A stretch of 64,000 bases of DNA from Pseudomonas sp. GOM6 (GCF_029537485.1 NZ_JARPUS010000017.1:1-64000); one strand, 5' to 3'; shown: positions 9,731-20,277, numbered from the stretch's first letter. Translations and numbers: made by a program. Notes: generated by a model not told the origin, from the letters alone.

Positions 9731-10750
9731 ATGGCGCTCTCCCCCCTCAACCAACGTCGCTTTGCCCTGTTCAAGGCACACAAACGTGGCTGGTGGTCGC
9801 TCTGGCTTTTCCTCGGCCTGTTCGTGCTGAGCCTGGGCGCCGAACTGATCGCCAACGACAAGCCGCTGGTAGTGCATTACGACGGAGAACTCTATTTCCC
9901 GGTATTCAAACGCTACCCGGAAACCACCTTCGGCGGCGAATTCCCCCTGCAGGCCAATTACAAGAGCCCCTACATCCAGGAGCTAATCGCAGAAAAGGAC
10001 GGCTGGATGATCTGGCCTCCGATTCCGTTCAACTACTCCAGCATCAACTACGAACTGCAGGTACCGGCCCCGGCACCGCCTTCGGCACAGAACTGGCTGG
10101 GTACCGACGACCAGGGCCGCGACGTGCTGGCGCGGGTGATCTACGGCTTTCGCGTATCAGTGCTGTTTGCTCTGGCACTGACCATTGCCAGCTCCATCAT
10201 CGGCGTATTCGCCGGCGCCCTGCAGGGCTACTACGGCGGCTGGGTCGACCTGGCCGGCCAGCGCTTCCTCGAGGTCTGGTCGGGCCTGCCGGTACTCTAT
10301 CTGCTGATCATCCTGGCCAGTTTCGTCCAGCCCAATTTCTGGTGGTTGCTGGGCATCATGCTGCTGTTCTCGTGGATGAGCCTGGTCGACGTAGTACGCG
10401 CCGAGTTCCTGCGTGGCCGCAACCTGGAATATGTACGTGCGGCCCGGGCCCTGGGCATGGGTAACGGCGGCATCATGTTCCACCACATCCTGCCCAACGC
10501 CATGGTTTCGACCATGACCTTCATGCCCTTTATCCTCACCGGCGCGATCGGCACCCTGACTTCGCTGGACTTCCTCGGCTTCGGCCTGCCGGCCGGCGAG
10601 CCTTCGCTGGGCGAGCTGGTGGCCCAAGGCAAGGCCAACCTGCAGGCCCCCTGGCTGGGCATCAGTGCCTTTGCCGTATTGGCCCTGATGCTCAGCCTGC
10701 TGGTGTTCATCGGTGAAGCCGCCCGCGATGCCTTCGACCCGAGGAAATGA
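9731..10750 (+). CDS. yejE: Peptide ABC transporter permease YejE
   Basis: This 339-residue DppC/OppC-type permease has an N-terminal membrane anchor (WWSLWLFLGLFVLSLGAEL), a periplasmic segment with the LGTDDQGRDVLARVIYGFR motif, and the permease core with the EAA loop YVRAARALGMGNGGIMFHHI. LDFLGFGLPAGEPSLGELV is a typical C-terminal signature of the family. It pairs with YejB in the inner membrane. yejF starts immediately after its stop. Confidence 0.94.
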   Translation: MALSPLNQRRFALFKAHKRGWWSLWLFLGLFVLSLGAELIANDKPLVVHYDGELYFPVFKRYPETTFGGEFPLQANYKSPYIQELIAEKDGWMIWPPIPFNYSSINYELQVPAPAPPSAQNWLGTDDQGRDVLARVIYGFRVSVLFALALTIASSIIGVFAGALQGYYGGWVDLAGQRFLEVWSGLPVLYLLIILASFVQPNFWWLLGIMLLFSWMSLVDVVRAEFLRGRNLEYVRAARALGMGNGGIMFHHILPNAMVSTMTFMPFILTGAIGTLTSLDFLGFGLPAGEPSLGELVAQGKANLQAPWLGISAFAVLALMLSLLVFIGEAARDAFDPRK

Positions 10751-10751
10751 C

Positions 10752-12365
10752 ATGACCGATTCGAACAACCTCATCGAAGTGCGCGACCTGGCCGTCGAGT
10801 TCGTCACCGGCAACCAGGCCCAGCGGGTGATCGAGGGCGTCAATTTCGAGATCCGCAAGGGCGAGACCCTGGCCCTGGTCGGCGAAAGCGGCTCCGGCAA
10901 GTCGGTCACCGCCCACTCCATCCTGCGCCTGCTACCCTACCCGCTCGCCCGCCATCCGGCGGGCAGCATCCAGTATGGCGATCAAGACCTGCTCAAACTG
11001 GCCCCGGACAAGCTGCGCGGTATCCGTGGCAACCGTATCGCCATGGTCTTCCAGGAACCGATGACCTCGCTCAACCCGCTGCACAGCATCGGCAAGCAGA
11101 TCGGCGAAGTGCTGGCCTGGCACAAGGGACTGCGTGGAGAAGCCGCTCAGGCACGTATCATCGAACTGCTGCAGTTGGTCGGTATTCCCGACCCGGCCAC
11201 GCGCCTCAAGGCCTACCCGCATGAGCTGTCCGGCGGCCAGCGCCAGCGGGTGATGATCGCCATGGCCCTGGCCAATGAGCCCGAACTGCTGATCGCCGAC
11301 GAGCCGACCACAGCCCTCGACGTCACCGTGCAGCTGAAAATCCTTGATCTGCTCAAGGATCTGCAGGCGCGCTTGGGGATGGCCATGCTGCTGATCACCC
11401 ACGACCTCAACCTGGTACGACGAATCGCCCATCGCGTATGTGTCATGCAGCGCGGATGCATCGTCGAACAGGCGTCGTGTGATGAATTGTTCCGCGCTCC
11501 GCAGCATCCCTATACCCGGGAACTGCTTGGCGCCGAGCCCAGCGGCGAGCCTGCGGCCAACCCCGCCGGCGCGCCACTACTGGAAGCGGAAGACCTGCGC
11601 GTGTGGTTCCCGATCAAAAAGGGAGTGTTGCGACGCACAGTCGATCACGTAAAGGCAGTGGACGGAATCGACTTCAGCCTGCCCCAGGGCCAAACCCTGG
11701 GCATCGTGGGCGAAAGCGGCTCCGGCAAATCCACCCTCGGCATGGCGATCCTGCGGCTGCTCGGCAGCCGGGGCGCCATCCGCTTTCAGGGCCAGGCGCT
11801 GGATGGGCTGTCGCAGCAAGCCGTAAGGCCGCTACGACGGCAAATGCAGGTGGTCTTCCAAGACCCCTTCGGCAGTCTCAGCCCACGCATGTGCGTGAGC
11901 CAGATTGTCGGCGAAGGCCTGCGCATTCACGGGATCGGCACTGCCGAGGAGCAGGAACAGGCCGTCATCGACGCGCTCAAGGAAGTAGGACTGGATCCGG
12001 ACACCCGGCACCGCTACCCCCATGAGTTTTCCGGCGGGCAACGGCAGCGGATTGCCATTGCCCGGGCACTGGTGCTGAAACCGGCGCTGATACTGCTCGA
12101 CGAGCCCACCTCGGCGCTCGACCGCACCGTACAGCGTCAAGTGGTGGAACTCCTGCGCTCGCTGCAGGCCAAGTACAACCTGACGTACCTGTTCATCAGC
12201 CATGATCTGGCGGTGGTCAGGGCCCTGAGCCACCAGCTGATGGTGGTCAAGCAGGGCAAAGTGGTTGAGCAAGGGCCGGCCGAGCAGATTTTCGCCGCAC
12301 CGCAGCACCCTTATACCCAGCAGTTGCTGGAAGCCGCATTCATGGCTCCGGCAACCGCCGATTAA
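10752..12365 (+). CDS. yejF: Peptide ABC transporter ATP-binding protein YejF (two fused ATPase domains)
   Basis: The 537-residue protein holds two ABC domains in tandem. Domain 1 has Walker A GESGSGKS at about 44-51 and signature LSGGQRQRV; domain 2 has Walker A GESGSGKS at about 319-327 and signature FSGGQRQRI. Both have Walker B ([16 protein letters not shown]) and end in the oligopeptide-binding C-terminal region ([11 protein letters not shown] / [11 protein letters not shown]). The ATG at 10752 follows the yejE stop by one base; the longer open frame into yejE is not needed. It powers the YejABEF importer and is followed 20 bases later by fabI. Confidence 0.94.
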   Translation: MTDSNNLIEVRDLAVEFVTGNQAQRVIEGVNFEIRKGETLALVGESGSGKSVTAHSILRLLPYPLARHPAGSIQYGDQDLLKLAPDKLRGIRGNRIAMVFQEPMTSLNPLHSIGKQIGEVLAWHKGLRGEAAQARIIELLQLVGIPDPATRLKAYPHELSGGQRQRVMIAMALANEPELLIADEPTTALDVTVQLKILDLLKDLQARLGMAMLLITHDLNLVRRIAHRVCVMQRGCIVEQASCDELFRAPQHPYTRELLGAEPSGEPAANPAGAPLLEAEDLRVWFPIKKGVLRRTVDHVKAVDGIDFSLPQGQTLGIVGESGSGKSTLGMAILRLLGSRGAIRFQGQALDGLSQQAVRPLRRQMQVVFQDPFGSLSPRMCVSQIVGEGLRIHGIGTAEEQEQAVIDALKEVGLDPDTRHRYPHEFSGGQRQRIAIARALVLKPALILLDEPTSALDRTVQRQVVELLRSLQAKYNLTYLFISHDLAVVRALSHQLMVVKQGKVVEQGPAEQIFAAPQHPYTQQLLEAAFMAPATAD

Positions 12366-12385
12366 CCAGAAGAGGAACAACGCAC

Positions 12386-13180
12386 ATGGGTTTTCTCGCC
12401 GGTAAGCGCGTACTGATCGTTGGCGTGGCCAGCAAACTGTCGATTGCCTCGGGCATCGCCGCCGCCATGCATCGCGAGGGCGCCGAGCTCGCCTTCACCT
12501 ACCAGAACGACAAGCTCAAGGGTCGTGTCGAAGAATTCGCCGCCGGCTGGGGCTCCAACCCCGAGCTGTGCTTCCCCTGCGACGTGGCCAACGACGAGGA
12601 GATCGCCAAGGTCTTCGAAGCGCTGAGCAAGAAGTGGGATGGCCTGGACTGCATCGTCCACTCCGTGGGCTTTGCCCCGGGCGACCAGCTGGACGGCGAC
12701 TTCACCGAAGTCACCACCCGCGAAGGCTTCAAGATCGCCCACGACATCAGCGCCTACAGCCTGGTCGCCCTGGCCAAGGCTGGCCGCCCGCTGATGCAGG
12801 GCCGTAACGGCAGCATCCTCACCCTCTCCTACCTGGGCGCCGAACGCACCATGCCCAACTACAACGTCATGGGCATGGCCAAGGCAAGCCTGGAAGCGGG
12901 TGTACGCTACCTGGCCGGCAGCCTCGGCCCGGAAGGCACTCGCGTCAACGCCATCTCCGCCGGCCCGATCCGCACCCTGGCGGCTTCCGGCATCAAGAGC
13001 TTCCGCAAGATGCTCGCCGCCAACGAAAAGCAGACCCCGCTGCGCCGCAACGTGACTATCGAGGAAGTGGGCAACGCTGGCGCCTTCCTCTGCTCTGATC
13101 TGGCCTCCGGTATCAGCGGCGAGATCCTCTATGTCGACGGCGGCTTCAACACCACCGCCATGGGTAACATCGAAGACTGA
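12386..13180 (+). CDS. fabI: Enoyl-[acyl-carrier-protein] reductase (NADH) FabI
   Basis: The 264-residue short-chain dehydrogenase-type reductase has the FabI cofactor motif [13 protein letters not shown] and the active-site pair Tyr149 and Tyr159 with Lys166 ([19 protein letters not shown]). The C-terminal segment [14 protein letters not shown] is typical. It catalyses the last reduction in each round of type II fatty acid synthesis and is the target of triclosan-type inhibitors. A ribosome site AAGAGGAA lies before the ATG. A strong bidirectional terminator follows it, and the next gene, ppiD, is convergent. Confidence 0.97.
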   Translation: MGFLAGKRVLIVGVASKLSIASGIAAAMHREGAELAFTYQNDKLKGRVEEFAAGWGSNPELCFPCDVANDEEIAKVFEALSKKWDGLDCIVHSVGFAPGDQLDGDFTEVTTREGFKIAHDISAYSLVALAKAGRPLMQGRNGSILTLSYLGAERTMPNYNVMGMAKASLEAGVRYLAGSLGPEGTRVNAISAGPIRTLAASGIKSFRKMLAANEKQTPLRRNVTIEEVGNAGAFLCSDLASGISGEILYVDGGFNTTAMGNIED

Positions 13181-13195
13181 TCTCACCCTGAAATG

Positions 13196-13221
13196 AAAAA
13201 GGCCGCGAATGCGGCCTTTTT
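13196..13221. terminator. Bidirectional rho-independent terminator fabI / ppiD
   Basis: A 6-bp GC stem (GGCCGC / GCGGCC) with a GAAT loop is flanked by five A on the left and five T on the right, so it can terminate transcription from both fabI (plus) and ppiD (minus). Confidence 0.85.
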
Positions 13222-13240
13222 CTTGGAAGCTGGATCGCGA

Positions 13241-15094
13241 TCAGAAAAGCTCGATATCCGCTTTTTCCTTCAGCTGCTCACGGTAGGCAGCAAAGTCTTG
13301 CTGACCACTGCGTGAAGCGAGGAAGCGGCGATAGCTGACCTTCTCCTCGGCACTCAGCTCTGCCTTGGCCTGACCGACACCTTCCAGACGCAGGACAACG
13401 TAGTCGCCATTGTTCAGGCTGACACCCGCATAGCTAGGGTTACCATCAGCCGGCTTGGTCATACGGAACAGCGCCTGCAGCACCAGAGGATCTAGGCCCT
13501 CCTGGCTACGACTGGCCGCTTCGGTCTTGACCCAATCACCCTCCACGCCCTCGCCTTTCTTCAGGCTCGCCAGCAACGCCTCGCCCTCAGCCTTGGCAGC
13601 CTCACGCGACTTCTTTTGGGTCAGGGTCTGATGAATACCTGCAGCGACCTGCTCGAAAGGCAGCAGCTCAGGTTTCCTGTGCTCTTTGACGCGCAGCACC
13701 AGAGTGGTATCCGGATCAAGCTCGATGGCATTGCTGTTGCCACCATCCTCAAGAACTTCCGGTGCATAGGCAGCCTGCACGACCTGGCGATTGGCAGTGA
13801 CGCCCTCGCCCCCTTCACGACCAAAAGGCGCGCTGGTCTGCACTTGCAAGCCAAGTTCTTGTGCGGGCTGAGCCAGATCGGAAGCCTCGAAACTTGCTTC
13901 CTCAAGCTGTTTCACCGCTTCGACAAAGCGCTGTTCGACCTGCTGAGCTTTAAGGTCGTGCTCAAGCTTGGCTTTCAGACTGTCGAAGCTCGGCACCTCT
14001 GGCGCCTGGACGCCCAGCAGCTTGATCAGATGCCAGCCAAACTCGCTGCGTACAGGCTCAGAAACCTCGCCCGGCTTCAGAGCATAAAGACTCTCTTCGA
14101 AAGCAGGGTCATACACACCTGGACCGGCGAATCCGAGATCACCACCGTTACTGGCCGAACCCGGATCCTGGGAGACTTCCTTGGCAAGAGCAGCAAACTC
14201 CTCACCCTTGTCCAGGCGCTGCTTGACCTCTTCCAGCTTGGCCTTGGCCTGTTCGTCGGTGAGTTTGTCATTTACTTCCAACAGGATGTGCGCGGCGTTG
14301 CGCTGCTCGGCCAGATTGGCGATTTCCTTGTTGTAGAGCTCTTGTAGCTGGTCATCGCTAACCTCGACCTGATCGAAGAAGGACTCCTTCTTCAACTCGA
14401 CATAATCAATAACGACCTGCTCTGCACTCATGTACTGATCAGGGTGCTCGTCATAATAGGCCTTGACCTCATCATCCTTGACCTCAACCGCAGTCGCATC
14501 GGCGCTGAGGGTACGACTGGAGAAGTCGCGCGTCTGCTTGTCCAGACTGACGAAGGCATCGACTTCGGCATCAGTCACAAAGCTGCTGCCGACTAACGCT
14601 GCCTGAAGCTGGCTGACCAATACATCCTGCTTCAGTCGCTCGCGAAACTGCATTCGGGTGAAGCCCTGTTGCTGCAGAACCTGATCGAAGCGCGATGCAT
14701 CGAACTTGCCCTCGATCTGGAATACCGGCATTTGCAGAATCAGCTGATCAAGGGCGGCATCGGAAATCACCATGCCGGCATCACCAGCCCCCTGCAGCAG
14801 CAGAGTACGCTCAACCAGGCCATCGAGAGCCGATTGACGCAGCAGCTTGTCATCAAGCAGTGAGGCATCAAAATCCTTGCCGAACTGCTGAATCAGTTGG
14901 CGGCGCTGCATGTCGACCGCAGCATTGAGGCTGTCCAGAGTAATCTCTTCCCCGTTTACCTCCGCAGCAGTGCGACTGTTGCTAGTGGACTGGATGATTG
15001 CATCGAAACCGGTCAGAGCCAGCAGGACGATGATCACACCGATGATGGTCTTGGCAATCCAGCCTTGGGAATTGTCCCTGATGTTCTGCAGCAT
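13241..15094 (-). CDS. ppiD: Periplasmic folding chaperone / peptidyl-prolyl isomerase PpiD
   Basis: The 617-residue protein has one N-terminal membrane anchor (about residues 15-33, TIIGVIIVLLALTGFDAI), a SurA-like N-terminal chaperone region and a parvulin domain from about 263 (NAAHILLEV ... GDLGFAGPGVYDPAFEESLY ... SEFGWHLIKLLG). A long C-terminal extension includes remnants of a second parvulin fold. It is anchored in the inner membrane facing the periplasm, where it helps outer-membrane and secreted proteins fold. It lies downstream of lon and hupB, as in other Pseudomonas and in E. coli, but has its own upstream gap containing the hupB terminator. Confidence 0.94.
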   Translation of the reverse strand: MLQNIRDNSQGWIAKTIIGVIIVLLALTGFDAIIQSTSNSRTAAEVNGEEITLDSLNAAVDMQRRQLIQQFGKDFDASLLDDKLLRQSALDGLVERTLLLQGAGDAGMVISDAALDQLILQMPVFQIEGKFDASRFDQVLQQQGFTRMQFRERLKQDVLVSQLQAALVGSSFVTDAEVDAFVSLDKQTRDFSSRTLSADATAVEVKDDEVKAYYDEHPDQYMSAEQVVIDYVELKKESFFDQVEVSDDQLQELYNKEIANLAEQRNAAHILLEVNDKLTDEQAKAKLEEVKQRLDKGEEFAALAKEVSQDPGSASNGGDLGFAGPGVYDPAFEESLYALKPGEVSEPVRSEFGWHLIKLLGVQAPEVPSFDSLKAKLEHDLKAQQVEQRFVEAVKQLEEASFEASDLAQPAQELGLQVQTSAPFGREGGEGVTANRQVVQAAYAPEVLEDGGNSNAIELDPDTTLVLRVKEHRKPELLPFEQVAAGIHQTLTQKKSREAAKAEGEALLASLKKGEGVEGDWVKTEAASRSQEGLDPLVLQALFRMTKPADGNPSYAGVSLNNGDYVVLRLEGVGQAKAELSAEEKVSYRRFLASRSGQQDFAAYREQLKEKADIELF

Positions 15095-15162
15095 GCTTCC
15101 CCCGAAACGCTCACATCAGGCCTACGGCCATGCAGCGTGGGTATTGGAATCCGGATAAAAGA

Positions 15163-15186
15163 AAGGCGCATCCGAGGATGCGCCTT
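15163..15186 (-). terminator. Rho-independent terminator of hupB
   Basis: A 10-bp perfect stem (AAGGCGCATC / GATGCGCCTT) with a 4-base loop is followed on the minus strand by TTCTTTTATCC. It ends the hupB transcript about 80 bases after the stop codon. Confidence 0.85.
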
Positions 15187-15198
15187 CTCATAACTGAT

Positions 15199-15257
15199 GG
15201 AGTGCTTTTGCAACTCCGTGCCGGTTGAGGCTATCCCAACCCGGCAGGGCTAAGCCC
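15199..15257 (-). other. Cluster of three small hairpins in the hupB 3' region
   Basis: Between the hupB stop and its terminator three hairpins lie back to back: 15247-15257 (GGGC/GCCC), 15219-15246 (TGCCGGTT pairing with AACCCGGCA, one bulge) and 15199-15217 (GGAGTGC pairing with GCAACTCC, one bulge, on an A-rich loop). This much structure is unusual for a plain 3' UTR and could mark a 3'-derived small RNA or a stabilising element. No function is shown. Confidence 0.35.
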
Positions 15258-15266
15258 GAGAGACGC

Positions 15267-15539
15267 TTAGTTGACGGCGTCTTTCAGTGCTTTACCAGCT
15301 TTGAAACCTGGGATCTTGGCTGCAGCAATGCTGATCGGCTTACCAGTTTGCGGGTTGCGGCCAGTACGGGCAGCACGCTCTTTGACAGCGAAAGTACCGA
15401 AGCCAACCAGCACCACCGAGTCACCGGCTTTCAGAGCGCCAGTGACGGATTCGATTACTGCATCCAGCGCACGGCCAGCAACAGCTTTCGGGATATCAGC
15501 GGATGCGGCGATGGCATCAATCAGTTCCGACTTGTTCAC
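15267..15539 (-). CDS. hupB: DNA-binding protein HU-beta
   Basis: The 90-residue product is a full-length HU/IHF-family protein: [16 protein letters not shown] at the start, then the DNA-contacting arm ([20 protein letters not shown]) and the C-terminal [15 protein letters not shown]. It bends and compacts DNA as a nucleoid protein. The start codon is GTG at 15539, preceded by AAGGGGAC. It sits between lon and ppiD, the same order as in E. coli and P. aeruginosa, with its own strong promoter at the end of lon. Confidence 0.97.
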   Translation of the reverse strand: MNKSELIDAIAASADIPKAVAGRALDAVIESVTGALKAGDSVVLVGFGTFAVKERAARTGRNPQTGKPISIAAAKIPGFKAGKALKDAVN

Positions 15540-15631
15540 TCTTAAGTCCCCTTATTTCCGTTGAGTTGTTTCTTAGTTGTTTGGTGTAAGCAAAGCGGGT
15601 GTCGAAAGGCCTGATGACACATAAGAGCCGT

Positions 15632-15661
15632 TTTATAACAAGGGCCCGAAAATAGTGTCAA
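15632..15661 (-). promoter_or_regulatory. Sigma-70-type promoter of hupB
   Basis: A perfect -35 (TTGACA, 15661-15656) is followed after 18 bases by TATAAA (15637-15632), or after 17 by TTATAA. It lies in the lon-hupB gap about 95 bases before the hupB start, which fits a highly expressed nucleoid protein gene. Confidence 0.7.
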
Positions 15662-15674
15662 GGAAGCCTTCCGG

Positions 15675-18071
15675 CTAATGCGTGCTGATTCGCTCCTTGG
15701 AATCAGTCTCGCGAGACTCATCCTTTGCAACCATCTCGGGAGCCGCATCAGGCAAGGGCTCCGGGGCGTATTGCAGCGCAATTTGCAGGACCTCGTCAAT
15801 CCATTTAACCGGCTTAATGGTCAGGTCTTGCTTAATATTCTCCGGAATTTCCTTGAGATCACGCACATTCTCTTCCGGGATGATCACGGTCTTGATTCCA
15901 CCGCGATGGGCCGCCAGCAGTTTCTCCTTAAGCCCACCAATGGCCAGCACCTGACCACGCAAAGTAATCTCTCCAGTCATGGCTACATCAGCCCGTACCG
16001 GGATCTGCGTAAGCGAAGAAACCAGAGCAGTACAGAGACCGATACCCGCACTGGGCCCATCTTTCGGTGTTGCCCCTTCCGGCATATGGATGTGAACATC
16101 GCGCTTCTCATGGAAGTCTGGAGCGATCCCCAGACTCTTCGCACGACTGCGCACCACAGTCAGCGCCGCCGTCATCGACTCGGCCATTACATCCCCCAAT
16201 GAGCCAGTCTTGATCAGCTGCCCCTTACCGGGCACCACAGCGGTCTCAATGGTTAATAGCTCACCGCCGACCTGCGTCCAGGCAAGACCGGTAACCTGGC
16301 CAACCTGATCCTGTTGTTCGGCAAGTCCAAAGCGATAGCGACGAACACCGAGATAATGCTCAAGCGACTCGGCACTCACTAACACCTTGATACGCTTATC
16401 CTTGGCATGCTCCTTCACTACCTTGCGGCAGACTTTGGATACCTGACGCTCCAGACTGCGCACGCCAGCCTCACGGGTGTAGTAGCGAATCATGTCGCGA
16501 ATAGCGCCTTCATCGAACTCAAGCTCACCCTTCTTCAGGCCATTGGCCAGCACCTGTTTGGGCGTCAGGTACTTGATGGCAATATTGACCTTTTCATCTT
16601 CGGTATAGCCCGGCAGACGGATGACCTCCATCCGATCCAACAGAGGCCCCGGGATATTCATGGAGTTGGCCGTGCAGATAAACATCACATCCGAGAGGTC
16701 GTAATCGACCTCCAGATAGTGATCGTTGAAATTGTGGTTCTGCTCCGGATCCAGCACTTCAAGCAAGGCAGATGCGGGATCACCACGCATATCGCTGCCC
16801 ATCTTGTCGATCTCGTCGAGCAGGAACAGCGGGTTGCGCACTCCGACCTTGGTCAGCTTCTGGATCAGGCGACCGGGCATGGAGCCGATATAGGTGCGGC
16901 GGTGACCACGGATCTCGGCCTCGTCGCGCACGCCGCCCAGGGCCATGCGCACGAACTTACGGTTGGTGGCACGGGCGATGGACTCGGCCAGCGAGGTCTT
17001 GCCCACGCCGGGCGGGCCGACCAGGCAGAGCACCGGGCCCTTGAGCTTCTTAACCCGCTTCTGCACGGCGAGGTATTCGAGGATGCGCTCCTTCACCTCT
17101 TCCAAGCCAAAGTGGTCGGCCTCCAAGATGTCCTCGGCCTTGGCCAAGTCAAGGCGCACCTTGCTTTCGGCCTTCCACGGCACGTTGGTCAGCCAATCAA
17201 TGTAGGAGCGCACCACAGTGGCCTCGGCCGACATCGGCGACATTTGCTTGAGCTTGTTAAGCTCAGCAATGGCCTTACTGTGAGCTTCCTTGGTCAAACC
17301 AGCATTCTCGATGCGCTTCTTCAGCTCGTCGACTTCGTTATGCCCTTCATCAATATCACCCAGCTCTTTCTGAATGGCCTTCATCTGCTCATTCAGGTAG
17401 TACTCGCGCTGGCTGCGCTCCATCTGCTTCTTAACTCGACCGCGGATACGCTTCTCGACCTGCAGCAGATCAATTTCGGCATCCAGCAATGCCAGTACAT
17501 GCTCGACACGCTCGGCTAAGCCAGTAATCTCAAGAATTTCCTGCTTCTGCTCGATCTTCAGGACCATATGCGCGGCCATCGTGTCGACCAAACGGGCAGG
17601 CTCATCAATGCCATTCAGCGACGACAGGACCTCAGCAGGAACTTTTTTGCCCAACTGCACGTACTGCTCGAACTGACTCAGCAAGCTGCGTGTGAAAACC
17701 TCCGACTCGCGCTCGGCCACATCCTGCTCATCAAGCAACTGCACCTCAGCACGACAATGGCCATCGACCTCGATGAACTTCTCGATGGAACCACGCTGCT
17801 CACCTTCGACCAGAACCTTGACCGTACCATCCGGAAGCTTGAGCAACTGCAGCACGGTAGCCACCGTACCCATACGATAAAGCGCGTCCTCAGCAGGATC
17901 ATCGTCCGCAGGGTTGCGCTGGGCCAACAGGAGGATCTGCTTGTCACTCGACATAGCAGCCTCAAGGGCCTCGATGGACTTTTCACGCCCAACAAACAGC
18001 GGAATGACCATATGCGGATAGACCACAACATCACGCAGCGGCAAGAGAGGCAGTTCGATGGTTGTCTTCAT
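15675..18071 (-). CDS. lon: ATP-dependent protease Lon
   Basis: The 798-residue protein has all three Lon parts: the N-terminal substrate-binding domain ([19 protein letters not shown]), the AAA+ module with Walker A GPPGVGKT near residue 355 and Walker B FLLDEIDK, and the protease domain. The Ser-Lys dyad is visible as KDGPSAGIG (Ser near 675) and [11 protein letters not shown] (Lys near 715). It degrades misfolded and regulatory proteins in the cytoplasm. An upstream sigma-32-like promoter fits its heat-shock role. Length and neighbours match P. aeruginosa. Confidence 0.97.
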   Translation of the reverse strand: MKTTIELPLLPLRDVVVYPHMVIPLFVGREKSIEALEAAMSSDKQILLLAQRNPADDDPAEDALYRMGTVATVLQLLKLPDGTVKVLVEGEQRGSIEKFIEVDGHCRAEVQLLDEQDVAERESEVFTRSLLSQFEQYVQLGKKVPAEVLSSLNGIDEPARLVDTMAAHMVLKIEQKQEILEITGLAERVEHVLALLDAEIDLLQVEKRIRGRVKKQMERSQREYYLNEQMKAIQKELGDIDEGHNEVDELKKRIENAGLTKEAHSKAIAELNKLKQMSPMSAEATVVRSYIDWLTNVPWKAESKVRLDLAKAEDILEADHFGLEEVKERILEYLAVQKRVKKLKGPVLCLVGPPGVGKTSLAESIARATNRKFVRMALGGVRDEAEIRGHRRTYIGSMPGRLIQKLTKVGVRNPLFLLDEIDKMGSDMRGDPASALLEVLDPEQNHNFNDHYLEVDYDLSDVMFICTANSMNIPGPLLDRMEVIRLPGYTEDEKVNIAIKYLTPKQVLANGLKKGELEFDEGAIRDMIRYYTREAGVRSLERQVSKVCRKVVKEHAKDKRIKVLVSAESLEHYLGVRRYRFGLAEQQDQVGQVTGLAWTQVGGELLTIETAVVPGKGQLIKTGSLGDVMAESMTAALTVVRSRAKSLGIAPDFHEKRDVHIHMPEGATPKDGPSAGIGLCTALVSSLTQIPVRADVAMTGEITLRGQVLAIGGLKEKLLAAHRGGIKTVIIPEENVRDLKEIPENIKQDLTIKPVKWIDEVLQIALQYAPEPLPDAAPEMVAKDESRETDSKERISTH

Positions 18072-18128
18072 GTTTTCAGCTCTACGGCGGCCATCAGGCC
18101 GTAAACGGACGGGATACCCTTGCCCCTA

Positions 18129-18157
18129 AGATGGGGCCACCCCTAGGAAAAAACAAG
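18129..18157 (-). promoter_or_regulatory. Heat-shock (sigma-32-type) promoter of lon
   Basis: On the minus strand CTTGTTT (18157-18151) is followed after 14 bases by CCCCATCT (18136-18129), a complete match to the RpoH -10 consensus CCCCATnT. It lies about 60 bases upstream of the lon start. Its spacing equals that of the clpX element. Confidence 0.75.
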
Positions 18158-18175
18158 CAAGAAAGACGTAAATGC

Positions 18176-18197
18176 AAAGGGCCCCGCAGGGCCCTTT
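18176..18197 (-). terminator. Terminator downstream of clpX
   Basis: A 9-bp perfect stem (AAAGGGCCC / GGGCCCTTT) with a 4-base loop lies 10 bases after the clpX stop. The T-run after it is short, so efficiency is uncertain. Confidence 0.65.
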
Positions 18198-18206
18198 GTT
18201 ACATCA

Positions 18207-19487
18207 TCATGCGTCAGGCGCGGCCTTTGCAGGCGGCTCACTGTTCTCATAGATGAGCAATGGCTGAGAGTTACCCTCAATGACACTTTCGTCGATCACC
18301 ACCTTGCTGACCTCGGACTGCGATGGGATCTCATACATGGTGTCGAGCAGCACACCTTCGAGAATCGAGCGCAGACCACGCGCACCGGTCTTGCGCTCCA
18401 GAGCCTTGTGCGCGACAGCTTTCAGCGCATCAGCACGGAACTCAAGATCGACGCCTTCCATCTCGAACAACTTGGCGTATTGCTTGGTCAAGGCGTTCTT
18501 CGGCTCAGTCAGAATCTGCATGAGTGCAGCTTCATCCAACTCATCAAGCGTAGCGATAACTGGCAGGCGCCCCACGAACTCGGGAATCAGGCCAAACTTG
18601 ACCAGGTCATCAGGCTCAACTTCGCGTAGCGCCTCACCGACCTTCTTGCCCAGATCCTGGCTGCGCACTTCGGCATTGAAGCCGATGCCGCCCTTGGTGG
18701 AGCGAGACTGGATAACCTTCTCCAGGCCAGCAAACGCACCGCCGCAGATAAATAGGATGTTACGAGTATCAACTTGCAGAAATTCCTGCTGCGGATGCTT
18801 GCGACCACCCTGCGGAGGAACCGAGGCCACCGTACCCTCGATCAGCTTGAGCAGAGCCTGCTGCACGCCCTCGCCTGAAACGTCGCGAGTGATGGACGGG
18901 TTATCCGACTTGCGCGAGATCTTGTCGATCTCGTCAATGTAGACAATCCCCATCTGGGCCTTTTCTACATCGTAGTCACACTTCTGCAACAACTTCTGAA
19001 TGATGTTCTCGACATCCTCGCCGACATAACCAGCCTCGGTCAGAGTCGTGGCGTCAGCGATGGTGAAAGGCACATTGAGCAAGCGGGCCAGCGTTTCGGC
19101 CAGCAGCGTCTTGCCGGAGCCAGTTGGGCCGATCAGCAGGATGTTGCTCTTGCCTAGCTCGACGTCATCTTTCTTCTCACGCTGATTCAGACGCTTGTAG
19201 TGGTTGTATACAGCAACGGAGAGTACCTTCTTGGCACGCTCCTGACCGATCACATACTGATCCAGAATGCCGCTGATTTCCTTGGGCGCAGGCAACTTGT
19301 GAGCACTGCTTTCGGCCTGGGCTTCCTGCACCTCCTCGCGGATGATGTCGTTGCACAGGTCGACGCACTCGTCGCAGATAAAGACCGAGGGCCCGGCAAT
19401 TAGCTTGCGTACTTCATGCTGGCTTTTGCCGCAGAAGGAGCAGTAGAGCAGCTTGCCGTTATCCTCGCCATTGCGGGTGTCAGTCAT
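18207..19487 (-). CDS. clpX: ATP-dependent Clp protease ATP-binding subunit ClpX
   Basis: The 426-residue AAA+ unfoldase has the N-terminal C4 zinc-binding domain (CSFCGKS ... CDECVDLC, about residues 14-43), Walker A GPTGSGKT, Walker B VYIDEIDK, the pore-loop region and the ClpP-docking IGF-type loop ([10 protein letters not shown]). It unfolds tagged substrates for ClpP. The start at 19487 (MTDTRNGED) matches family lengths; the open frame upstream has no support. It lies between clpP and lon on the same strand, with its own heat-shock-type promoter. Confidence 0.97.
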   Translation of the reverse strand: MTDTRNGEDNGKLLYCSFCGKSQHEVRKLIAGPSVFICDECVDLCNDIIREEVQEAQAESSAHKLPAPKEISGILDQYVIGQERAKKVLSVAVYNHYKRLNQREKKDDVELGKSNILLIGPTGSGKTLLAETLARLLNVPFTIADATTLTEAGYVGEDVENIIQKLLQKCDYDVEKAQMGIVYIDEIDKISRKSDNPSITRDVSGEGVQQALLKLIEGTVASVPPQGGRKHPQQEFLQVDTRNILFICGGAFAGLEKVIQSRSTKGGIGFNAEVRSQDLGKKVGEALREVEPDDLVKFGLIPEFVGRLPVIATLDELDEAALMQILTEPKNALTKQYAKLFEMEGVDLEFRADALKAVAHKALERKTGARGLRSILEGVLLDTMYEIPSQSEVSKVVIDESVIEGNSQPLLIYENSEPPAKAAPDA

Positions 19488-19520
19488 TCGATCGATCCAA
19501 TACGTTAGGCATGAAACACA

Positions 19521-19549
19521 AGATGAAGGCAATTGCAGGCATTTTCAAG
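19521..19549 (-). promoter_or_regulatory. Probable sigma-32-type promoter of clpX
   Basis: CTTGAAA (19549-19543), a perfect RpoH -35, is followed after 14 bases by CTTCATCT (19528-19521), a partial match to CCCCATnT. It lies about 34 bases upstream of the clpX start. Confidence 0.6.
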
Positions 19550-19556
19550 CCTGCGG

Positions 19557-19580
19557 GATGGTCGGAAAAACCCGACCATC
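19557..19580 (-). terminator. Hairpin between clpP and clpX
   Basis: A 9-bp perfect stem (GATGGTCGG / CCGACCATC) with a six-base loop containing five T on the minus strand lies just after the clpP stop. No T-run follows, so partial read-through into clpX is possible. Confidence 0.5.
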
Positions 19581-19595
19581 GCACGGAGGCGCGGA

Positions 19596-20237
19596 TTAGA
19601 CAGCCAACTGGCGACGACTCAGAACCTGATCAATGAGGCCGTACTTGACCGCCTCATCGCCACTCATGAAATTGTCGCGATCAGTATCCTTGGCAATCAC
19701 GTCGATCGGCTGCTTGCAGTGATCGGCCAAAATCTTGTTCAGGCGCTCGCGGATGGTCAGTATTTCGCGGGCATGGATTTCAATATCCGAAGCCTGCCCC
19801 TGGAAGCCGCCCAGCGGTTGGTGAATCATCATGCGCGAATGCGGCAGGCAGTAACGCTTACCCGCGGCACCACCCGCAAGCAGCAGGGCACCCATGCTGC
19901 ATGCCTGGCCGATACAGATGGTCGACACATCAGGCTTGATGAACTGCATGGTGTCGTAGATCGACATACCCGCAGTGACGGAGCCACCCGGCGAATTGAT
20001 GTAGAGGTGAATATCCTTGTCCGGATTCTCCGCCTCAAGGAACAGCAGCTGGGCCACCACCAGGTTGGCCATGTAGTCCTCTACCTGGCCAACCAGGAAG
20101 ATCACGCGCTCCTTCAACAGGCGCGAATAGATGTCGTAAGCGCGCTCACCGCGGGCGGACTGCTCAATCACCATCGGCACGAGGCCGCCGGCAGCTTGGA
20201 TGTCAGGCATGGAATTCATCAAGGAATGGTGCGACAT
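19596..20237 (-). CDS. clpP: ATP-dependent Clp protease proteolytic subunit ClpP
   Basis: The 213-residue serine protease has the catalytic triad: Ser114 in [11 protein letters not shown], His139 in [11 protein letters not shown] and an Asp in [10 protein letters not shown]-type context near 188. It forms the tetradecameric chamber used with ClpX (and ClpA). The start at 20237 ([14 protein letters not shown]) gives the same length as P. aeruginosa ClpP and has GGGAGAG upstream; three further Met codons follow within ten residues, and the short N-terminal segment is normally cut off. It is downstream of tig. Confidence 0.96.
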   Translation of the reverse strand: MSHHSLMNSMPDIQAAGGLVPMVIEQSARGERAYDIYSRLLKERVIFLVGQVEDYMANLVVAQLLFLEAENPDKDIHLYINSPGGSVTAGMSIYDTMQFIKPDVSTICIGQACSMGALLLAGGAAGKRYCLPHSRMMIHQPLGGFQGQASDIEIHAREILTIRERLNKILADHCKQPIDVIAKDTDRDNFMSGDEAVKYGLIDQVLSRRQLAV

Positions 20238-20277
20238 GTCTAGCGATCTCTCCCTAATAGTCATGTCTCTAAAGACG

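Noticed and set aside
16407-17519. A 370-codon plus-strand open frame opposite lon
   Set aside because: The minus-strand Lon protein has all catalytic motifs; the opposite frame is His/Leu/Gly-rich without family pattern.
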